From: Paenibacillus sp. UNC499MF
Lineage (GTDB): Bacteria > Bacillota > Bacilli > Paenibacillales > NBRC-103111
Assembly: GCF_900107975.1 (NCBI RefSeq)
Contig: NZ_FNVF01000004.1
Coordinates: 248,001 to 312,000, forward strand
Reading direction: 5' to 3'
Length of the DNA stretch: 64,000 bases
The notes beneath the pieces were generated by a model that ran no database searches, was not told the DNA's origin, and saw nothing but the letters and a program-made list of their open reading frames with translations. Made by a program: the position numbers and the translations under genes. Below are positions 58,248-64,000 of the stretch, piece after piece. How positions within the stretch are numbered: the stretch's first letter is position 1; each line of letters starts with the position of its first letter.

Positions 58248-59985
58248 GGATGACTTCCTCCCTTCCTTGCTGGGATTTGTAAATGTCGCGGTAAACGGGA
58301 CTGCCGGCGAGCAGCTCGGCGTGGGTGCCGCTTGCGGCGATACGGCCGTCTTCCAGCACGAGAATCTGATCGGCGTCGACGACCGATGAGATGCGCTGCG
58401 CGATAAGCAGGCGTGTACTGTCCGCCATCCTTTCCTTCAGCGCCTGCTGGATACGGGCCTCGGTCGCCAAGTCCACCGCGCTCGTAGAATCGTCGAGGAT
58501 GAGAACAGCGGGTCGAATCAGCAGAGCGCGGGCGATCGAGATGCGCTGCTTCTGGCCCCCGGAGAGATTGACGCCTCTCTGGCCAAGCAGGGTGTCGTAG
58601 CCTTCCGGCAGACCGGTGATGAAGGCGTGGATTTCGGCTGCGCGGGCTGCCGCCTCGATTTCTTCCTGCGTGGCGTCCGGCTTGCCGTAGGAAATATTTT
58701 CGCGGATGGTGCCGCTGAACAGAATCGCCTGCTGGAGCACCATGCCTACACGGCTGCGCAGGTGCTCCAGAGCGATGTCCTTGACGTCGGTTCCGTCAAT
58801 AAGGACGCGTCCGGCCGTCGGGTCGTACAGCCGCGGGATGAGATGGACGAGGGAAGTCTTGCCCGAGCCCGTCGCTCCCAGAATGGCCAGCGTCCGGCCG
58901 GGTTCGACCGTGAAACTGATGTCGCTGAGGGCGAGCTCCCGGCCGTCTTCGTCGTAAGCGAAAGAAACGCGGTCGAAGACGACACGGCCCGCAGCGACGG
59001 CATCGGCGGAAGCGTCCGGTTTGTCCGCGATTTCCGGCTGCGCCTCGAACACTTCATTGATACGCCCGGCGGAAGCTCTCGCTCTCGTGACAAACATCAT
59101 CATCATGCCTACGGTAAGCAGGGAAGTGAGAACCTGGGTCACATAGTTAAGAAAAGCGATAAGGTCTCCCACGGGAAAAGAAAGATTCCACGTCTGGGCG
59201 CCGCCGTACCAGAGCACGGCTACCAGACTGACGTTCATGATGAACGTCATAACGGGGGCGTTCAAAGCGATCGTCCGCGCCGCTTTCAGGGCGATATCCG
59301 TGAAATCCCGGTTTGCTTCGCCGAAGCGTTTGCGCTCGAAGTCCGATCGCACGAAGGCTTTCACCACACGAATGCCGCTCAGATTTTCCTGGAGGACCGT
59401 GTTCACCCCGTCTAGCTTCTCCTGAACCTTCAAGAAGAGAGGCTGGGACACGCGGATGAGCAAGTACAGCACGAGAAAAAGAACGGGAATGGCCGCAGCC
59501 AGGATCAAAGCAAGCCGCGGATTCAGCATAAACGACATAATGACGCCGCCTATGGCGAGAAAAGGCGCCCTGACGAGAACCCTCAGGGTCATCTGAACCA
59601 GGGTCTGGACCTGCACGATGTCTCCCGTCAGCCGCGTAATGAGCGACCCCGATTTAAACTTGTCCAGATTCCGGAAAGAGAATGTCTGGGTTTTCCGGAA
59701 AAGATCGTCCCTCAGATCGGCACCGAAATTTTGCGAAGCGATGCTGGAGTATACGGTGCATCCGGCTCCGCCGATCAGACCGACCAAGGCCACGCCGAGC
59801 ATAAGCAGCCCTTTGTTTCTTATTGTGTCGAGATCCCCGGCCACGACGCCTTGATTGACGATGTCGGCCATCAGCTTGGGCTGAAGCAGATCCATGTAAA
59901 CTTCAAGAATCATGAGAAGCGGAGCGAGTACGGCCGCCTTCCAGTAAGGTTTTAAATATCGGCTCAAAGCAAACAGAGCGGTCAC
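58237..59985 (-). CDS. Heterodimeric ABC exporter, subunit with degenerate site (second system)
   Basis: Half-transporter of about 582 residues with six helices, Walker A GATGSGKTS, signature LSGGQKQRI and Asp instead of the catalytic Glu after Walker B (LILDDSTSAVD). Unlike the paralogue at 26760 it lacks the long Ala/Pro/Gly insert. The start is uncertain: GTG 59985 touches the AGGAGGTG ribosome site with no spacer, while CTG 59976 or TTG 59967 would shorten the protein slightly. First transporter gene after MarR. Confidence 0.9.
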   Translation of the reverse strand: MTALFALSRYLKPYWKAAVLAPLLMILEVYMDLLQPKLMADIVNQGVVAGDLDTIRNKGLLMLGVALVGLIGGAGCTVYSSIASQNFGADLRDDLFRKTQTFSFRNLDKFKSGSLITRLTGDIVQVQTLVQMTLRVLVRAPFLAIGGVIMSFMLNPRLALILAAAIPVLFLVLYLLIRVSQPLFLKVQEKLDGVNTVLQENLSGIRVVKAFVRSDFERKRFGEANRDFTDIALKAARTIALNAPVMTFIMNVSLVAVLWYGGAQTWNLSFPVGDLIAFLNYVTQVLTSLLTVGMMMMFVTRARASAGRINEVFEAQPEIADKPDASADAVAAGRVVFDRVSFAYDEDGRELALSDISFTVEPGRTLAILGATGSGKTSLVHLIPRLYDPTAGRVLIDGTDVKDIALEHLRSRVGMVLQQAILFSGTIRENISYGKPDATQEEIEAAARAAEIHAFITGLPEGYDTLLGQRGVNLSGGQKQRISIARALLIRPAVLILDDSTSAVDLATEARIQQALKERMADSTRLLIAQRISSVVDADQILVLEDGRIAASGTHAELLAGSPVYRDIYKSQQGREEVIHGG

Positions 59986-60003
59986 CTCCTTTTAATTTGC
60001 CGG

Positions 60004-60450
60004 CTAATCGATTTGTTCCTCGATATCTTTCAAGTTTTCATACATTTGGAGCAGAAGACGGCGGAAAAGAAGCTTCTCTTCCGTCAGAAAGCCCTTCAGG
60101 CATGTTTCCTCGATTTCGCGGAGAGCCTGCTTGACGGCGGTCGTTGCCTGATGCCCCTTATCCGTCAGATACACACGCGATACCCGTTGATCCCTGCTAT
60201 CGGTTCCGCGCCGGAGAAGTCCGGTTTTCTCCATCCGGGTAATCATGACGGTAAGCGTGGCAGGCTTTACGCGCAGTTGAGCGGCCAGTTCGTGCTGGCT
60301 CTGGCCGTCTTTCTCGGACAAGCGGATGAGCAGGGGCGGCTGCCCCGGATAAACCTCGTACTCCTGGAGCAGCTCGTGCAGGTGGCGGCGGTGCAGCTTG
60401 AAGACCCGTGACAGGATCTGCAGGACGGAATCCGATTGATAGATGTCCAT
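60004..60450 (-). CDS. MarR-family transcriptional regulator
   Basis: Regulator of 148 residues with the MarR HTH (QSQHELAAQLRVKPATLTVMITRMEKTGLL) and the wing DSRDQRVSRVYLT. It lies 18 bp upstream of the exporter pair in one operon. Its promoter carries a TTAG-N4-CTAA element over the start site. It probably represses the efflux operon and responds to a transported drug or lipid. Ribosome site GGAGGAG. Confidence 0.9.
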   Translation of the reverse strand: MDIYQSDSVLQILSRVFKLHRRHLHELLQEYEVYPGQPPLLIRLSEKDGQSQHELAAQLRVKPATLTVMITRMEKTGLLRRGTDSRDQRVSRVYLTDKGHQATTAVKQALREIEETCLKGFLTEEKLLFRRLLLQMYENLKDIEEQID

Positions 60451-60477
60451 AATGACTGCGGGCTCCTCCTTTATTAG

Positions 60478-60523
60478 TTAGTCGGCTAAACATTAGTGTA
60501 CGGACATTTCCGGGACGGGTCAA
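60478..60523 (-). promoter_or_regulatory. Promoter and candidate operator of the MarR-ABC operon
   Basis: On the minus strand TTGACC (60518-60523) and TACACT (60495-60500) are 17 bp apart. TTAGCCGACTAA (60478-60489) lies at the expected start point; TTAG and CTAA are inverted around four bases. A similar GGCTAA element recurs at 60002-60007, before the exporter gene. Confidence 0.6.
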
Positions 60524-60546
60524 TGGACAGAATCCTTGAAAATGGA

Positions 60547-60634
60547 CTGCCCGGAGCATACATGAAAAATGTGCTGCCCTAGCACACATGAAAAGGCCTG
60601 TCCGGAGTATGCATGAAAAAAGACCTGCCCGGAG
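60547..60634. repeat. Imperfect 24-27 bp tandem repeat beside a terminator
   Basis: Units begin CTG-[CT]-CC at 60547, 60574, 60598 and 60625 and share CCGGAG and a CATGAAAA block. The last unit merges into the terminator of the YhgE-like gene. It has no coding potential and probably arose by slippage. Confidence 0.7.
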
Positions 60635-60641
60635 GCAGGTC
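60615..60641 (-). terminator. Intrinsic terminator of the YhgE/Pip gene
   Basis: GACCTGCC and GGCAGGTC form a perfect stem with a CGGA-type loop, followed by six Ts on the minus strand. Confidence 0.87.
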
Positions 60642-60647
60642 CCGCTT

Positions 60648-62792
60648 CTAATGAATAAGCTTGCTTTCTTTGGCGCGGCTTATGAATTTGGCGCTGGATT
60701 TATTGATGACTTTCTTAAGCGCCAGTCCGATAAGCAGGGTAATCCCGATATAGACGGCCATCATAACCAAATCTTCCATAATAATATCCCAGAGGATGCC
60801 GCCGACGGCTTCCCGCATCATGCTGATTCCGTACGTGAAGGGCAGATACGGGTGGATCGCCTGGAAGAACGGAGGAGTCACCTGGATCGGGAACGTCCCT
60901 CCGGAACCTGCCAGCTGCAGCACGAGAAGCACGATGGCCATCGCTTTGCCTACATTGCCGAATACGGAGACGAGCGTATACACAATAAGCATGAAAACTG
61001 CGCTGAGCACCATTCCGAACAAGACAAACCACAATTTGTCCACGACATAGGTTTTCAGGATGAACATGTCGCCCAGCGTGACCATCAGAGACTGCATAAC
61101 GGCCAGCGTGCCGAAGGTCAAATAACGGCCGAAAAACACCTGGTAGCTCTTGTAGCCCGGCTCGTGCACTTCAACTGTCAGCAGCGACACGAGAAGCAGA
61201 GCGCCGACCCACAGGGAAAGTGTCGTAAAGAACGGCGACATGGCCGACCCGTAATTCGGAATCGGGAACAGCTTGTTTTCTTTGAGCTGGACCGGTTCCG
61301 AGAAGAACTCGCTTTCTTTCTCGAAGTTGTTTTTCAGAAGGTCGATCAGCTCCGTCAGGTTGCCTTCTTTCTCAAAGGCACGGATTTTATCGGCCAGATC
61401 CTTGATTTTCGTCTCTGCCTCCGGCAGCCGGGCCTGGATCTCTTTGAGCTCCTTGTCACCGAGAGCCAGTCCCTTCGCCGCGTCTCCGAGAATTTTTTGA
61501 AGATCCGGGATGCTGTTGACAGCTTCGGTCAGCACGGTATGGGCATTCTGGGCGGTCTTCTTCGCCTTGGCGATTCCCTGGAGAATTTGCGGCTGAATTT
61601 CGCTGTCGTACCGGCCCAGAATGTCGCCGATAAATCCGGCCGCTTCCTTCGAGAGGCGATTCAGGTTGTCGATCAGCTCCTGCGCCGGTTTCTCGCCTTT
61701 GTCGATCGCATCCCTGATCTTGCCGACCGTCGTCAGCTGCTGCTGGAAGCGGTCTTTGACGGACTTCAGCCGGTCGATCACGAACGGCATCACTTTGCCG
61801 CCCGTGTACTTATTCAGCTGTTCGAACAAACCGATCATCCGGTCCGTCACCTCAACGGCAACCGTGAGACGCTGCGAAGCCCGGTCGAGAGCGGCCTTTG
61901 CGACGGCGGGATCGAAGTTGGCGTCCTGCAGAATGCCGGTCAGCTCCTGTGTGGCCGTCGCCGTCTGCTGGAGCAGCAGGAGGTCCTGCTTGATGTTCGG
62001 ACCGAGCGCTTCGACGGCCTCCGAGCCTTTGCCGAGGAAGTCGCCCAGCTTGTTGGTGAAAGCTTCCCCGTCTTTGGCGAGCTGGGTCACGATCGGCAGG
62101 TTGTCCTGCGCTTTTTTTACAATGTCATTCGACTTATGTACATCGTCCAGCGCGACACCGACGGCCTGATTGAGCTCGGGAAACACTGTTTCCAGTTTGA
62201 AAACGAGTGTTTTCACTTTCTCGATTGTCGGCAGTTCGTTCTCAAGCTCGACGCCGACCTCGTTGAAGATCTGGAAGATCGTTCCGTTCGCCACCTTGAT
62301 AAAATTGCGGCTGACTTCGTCAATGACGCCTGTGGCTCCCTTGGACGTGATTTTCGGCGAGACGGCGTTGATCTTCTCGTTCACGAAGTAGAGAATGTCC
62401 GCTTTTTGCGGATCATCGGTCAGCACGGTGGCGATTTTGGCGGAGAAATCGGCGGGAATGACGATGCTGGCGTAATAATCCCCGTGGTTGACGCCTTTCA
62501 TCGCTTCTTTCTCATCGACGAAGGTCCAGCCGATCTTTTCATTTTTTTTGAGGGAGGCTACAATCTCTTCCCCCAGGTTCAGCTGCTTGCCGCGCAGGGC
62601 GGCTCCTTCGTCGTTGTTGGCGACCGCGATAGCGATGCCTCCGGTCTGGCCGTACGGATCCCAGGAAGCCTCGATATTAAACCACGCGTAAAGCGAGGGA
62701 AGGAATACAAGGCCTAGAATAATGACAGCGGCCACCCAATTGGTCGCGATGTTCCGGATATCACGGGCGTAAATGGACCCAATTTTTCTCAT
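60648..62792 (-). CDS. YhgE/Pip family membrane protein
   Basis: Protein of 714 residues. One helix near the N-terminus (about 18-36; ending SLYAWFNIEASWDPYG, the Pip hallmark) is followed by a large external region (about 40-500) with long helical Leu-rich segments. Five to six C-terminal helices of the ABC-2 permease type come last (about 520-700). Lactococcal Pip is a phage receptor and other members take part in ESX-type secretion or lipid export; the role here is unknown. I place the start at ATG 62792. The AGGAGA site is 14 nt away; an ATG at 62819 lacks any. Confidence 0.85.
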   Translation of the reverse strand: MRKIGSIYARDIRNIATNWVAAVIILGLVFLPSLYAWFNIEASWDPYGQTGGIAIAVANNDEGAALRGKQLNLGEEIVASLKKNEKIGWTFVDEKEAMKGVNHGDYYASIVIPADFSAKIATVLTDDPQKADILYFVNEKINAVSPKITSKGATGVIDEVSRNFIKVANGTIFQIFNEVGVELENELPTIEKVKTLVFKLETVFPELNQAVGVALDDVHKSNDIVKKAQDNLPIVTQLAKDGEAFTNKLGDFLGKGSEAVEALGPNIKQDLLLLQQTATATQELTGILQDANFDPAVAKAALDRASQRLTVAVEVTDRMIGLFEQLNKYTGGKVMPFVIDRLKSVKDRFQQQLTTVGKIRDAIDKGEKPAQELIDNLNRLSKEAAGFIGDILGRYDSEIQPQILQGIAKAKKTAQNAHTVLTEAVNSIPDLQKILGDAAKGLALGDKELKEIQARLPEAETKIKDLADKIRAFEKEGNLTELIDLLKNNFEKESEFFSEPVQLKENKLFPIPNYGSAMSPFFTTLSLWVGALLLVSLLTVEVHEPGYKSYQVFFGRYLTFGTLAVMQSLMVTLGDMFILKTYVVDKLWFVLFGMVLSAVFMLIVYTLVSVFGNVGKAMAIVLLVLQLAGSGGTFPIQVTPPFFQAIHPYLPFTYGISMMREAVGGILWDIIMEDLVMMAVYIGITLLIGLALKKVINKSSAKFISRAKESKLIH

Positions 62793-63027
62793 AAGCGTTT
62801 CTGTGTCTCCTGTCTCCATACAGAGTTGATGTTAGTATTGCTTAGCTGCCTCCCAGACATACCCATTATCGGTCGCAGGCTCCCTCATTTGTATATTTAA
62901 ACAGGGAATCACGATGATAACAACACCGGGCGGTTTTGGCAAGCAGGGAATGGGAACAGAGGCCGGGACAAAAAAAGCGGCCGGATGCAGGCCGGTCCTC
63001 TCCCGGTTTCATGCGGTACGGGCAAAT

Positions 63028-63054
63028 AAAAAAAGAGCAGACCGGAGTCTGCCC
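63028..63054 (-). terminator. Intrinsic terminator of the symporter gene
   Basis: GCAGAC and GTCTGC (minus strand) form a stem followed by TCTTTTTTT. A second T-run hairpin around 62971-62995 may act as backup. Confidence 0.75.
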
Positions 63055-63069
63055 TTATTAACGACCCGC

Positions 63070-64000
63070 TTAGGACGGGTTCAATTCCAATTCATCCTCT
63101 TCGTCGCGGTCAAAGGACGCGCGGTCGAATTCTCCTTCGGAGTTGGCCACGATCAGCGTGGACACCGTGGTGCCCGTAGCGTTGATGGCCGTACGGCCCA
63201 TATCGACGATCGCGTCGATCGCGAGGGTGAGGCCGAGACCTTCGAGCGGCAGGCCGAGAGCGGTCAGAACGACCGTCGTCGAGATGGCAGCCGGTCCGGG
63301 CACGCCGGCAACGCCGACGGAGGAAATCATGCTGACGAGCACGATCAGAATGTAATCGGACACGCTCAGCGGAATGTGATAGACGCCTGCGACGAAGATC
63401 GCAACGACAGCAGGCCATACGCCGCCGCAGCCGTTCATGTTGATCGTCGCGCCGAGCGGAGCCACGAAACTGGCGATACGCGGAGATACGCGCAGTCTTT
63501 TCGTCAGGACTTCCAGGTTAACCGGGAGTGTCGCGTAGCTGCTGCGGGTAGTGAAAGCAACGGCGATCGTCGGGTAAGCCTTGCGGAAGAACTTGAACGG
63601 GTTGACCTTGGCTACGAACGTAACCAGACCGCCGAACGTAATGATGAAGTGAAGCAGAAGCGCCGTGTACGTGGCCAGAATGAGCATGATCAGCGGCTTC
63701 AAGGTATCCACGCCGTACTTGGCGGACATAGCTGCGATCAATGCGTATACGCCGTATGGAGTCAGGCGGATAACGTACTTGATCACCTGATGAAGCACTT
63801 GAGCCAGAGAAGCGATAAGGTCCTTCACGGGCTTGACGGCGTCGGGCTTCTTGGAACCGATATGAACGATGGCAACCGCCACGAAGATCGCGAAGATCAG
63901 AACCGGAACGACTTTGCCGGTCGCCATTTCATTGAAAGGATTCGACGGGACGAGATCCAGGATAACCTGGGAGAACGTCGGGATTTCTTTCGGTTTGAAA
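63070..64000 (-). CDS. Dicarboxylate/amino-acid:cation symporter, partial at right edge
   Basis: The 3' 310 codons of a DAACS (SDF) family transporter; the frame stays open to the window edge, so the N-terminus lies outside. Family motifs are present: LVPSNPFNEMA before TM4, the hairpin motif TTRSSYATLPV, GATINMNG in TM7, and the helical hairpin 2 region VGVAGVPGPAAISTTVV. By family it imports glutamate, aspartate, dicarboxylates or cystine with Na+ or H+. The sequence resembles the TcyP branch in the TTRSS wording, but the substrate is not certain. The acidic C-tail is cytoplasmic. Confidence 0.9.
   Translation of the reverse strand, partial: FKPKEIPTFSQVILDLVPSNPFNEMATGKVVPVLIFAIFVAVAIVHIGSKKPDAVKPVKDLIASLAQVLHQVIKYVIRLTPYGVYALIAAMSAKYGVDTLKPLIMLILATYTALLLHFIITFGGLVTFVAKVNPFKFFRKAYPTIAVAFTTRSSYATLPVNLEVLTKRLRVSPRIASFVAPLGATINMNGCGGVWPAVVAIFVAGVYHIPLSVSDYILIVLVSMISSVGVAGVPGPAAISTTVVLTALGLPLEGLGLTLAIDAIVDMGRTAINATGTTVSTLIVANSEGEFDRASFDRDEEDELELNPS

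Noticed and set aside
60588-62717. Very long plus-strand open frame (709 codons) opposite the YhgE/Pip gene
   Set aside because: It mirrors the minus-strand gene, has no ribosome site or family motif, and its composition is that of an antisense frame in GC-rich DNA.
62803-62816. GGAGA-CA-GGAGA on the minus strand at the YhgE start, resembling the GlpP loop motif
   Set aside because: Spacer is 2 instead of 3, there is no flanking stem or terminator, and it is explained by a purine-rich ribosome-site region.
60000-64000. Possible ESX/type VII secretion locus because of the YhgE/Pip protein
   Set aside because: No WXG100, EccC or other secretion component is found in the window.

Overview
The window looks like chromosomal DNA from a Paenibacillus or a close Paenibacillaceae relative. 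The evidence is a moderately GC-rich genome with strong AGGAGG ribosome binding sites, an S-layer-anchored chitinase, secreted copper-amine-oxidase-N-type stalk proteins, and Firmicutes regulators or operators of the GlpP, Rex, LexA and PadR types. The species assignment is inference. I found no rRNA, tRNA, CRISPR array, transposase or prophage. Apart from one suspected small toxin locus, the content is ordinary chromosome, with an unusually visible layer of cis-regulation.

Layout. 0.5-5.6 kb: a giant SLH protein with three tandem GH18 chitinase domains. 5.7-7.6 kb: a DMT exporter divergent from a LysR regulator. 7.7-11.5 kb: a TPM-domain coiled-coil surface protein, a small His/Ser-rich peptide and a eukaryotic-type kinase. 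11.7-16.2 kb: a two-component system followed by a bacitracin/lantibiotic-type ABC transporter with two permeases. 16.3-21.7 kb: a second DMT transporter, a lipid kinase, a small membrane protein, an RluF-type pseudouridine synthase, a split ThrE-type exporter and a uracil-DNA glycosylase. 21.8-23.7 kb: a Rex-type operator in front of a yjlC-ndh-like respiratory operon. 23.9-26.6 kb: a secreted protein, a candidate type I toxin/antisense RNA pair, and an NAD(P)-binding protein with a palindrome over its promoter. 26.7-34.3 kb: a heterodimeric ABC exporter, an LspA homologue and a LexA-box-controlled RecB-nuclease/DinG-type helicase fusion. 34.3-42.2 kb: DUF4385, a stalk-domain protein, a GlsB/YeaQ protein, cold shock protein, Lrp, MBL hydrolase, two membrane proteins of unknown function, a VOC protein and a PadR/DUF1129 pair.

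42.3-50.0 kb is a glycerol-3-phosphate block: an ABC importer for G3P or its diesters (two permeases and a binding lipoprotein, no ATPase), a glycerophosphodiesterase, an MgtC-like protein, the antiterminator GlpP and the dehydrogenase GlpD. Three separate leader RNAs, in front of the importer, the diesterase-mgtC-glpP unit and glpD, each carry an intrinsic terminator. Each terminator is preceded by a small hairpin presenting GGAGA-N3-GGAGA in its loop. The stems differ in sequence but still pair, while the loop is constant, so I read this as the GlpP-responsive antiterminator. It would coordinate uptake, hydrolysis and oxidation of G3P, and glpP itself.

50.3-64.0 kb: a MarR/MMPL export operon, a lipoprotein, a CNNM/CorC protein, a second heterodimeric ABC exporter under its own MarR regulator, a YhgE/Pip protein and, running off the right edge, a dicarboxylate-type symporter.

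The observations I consider most worth testing are the three-member GlpP leader family, the toxin/antisense locus at 25.3-25.7 kb, and the SOS box in front of the nuclease-helicase fusion.
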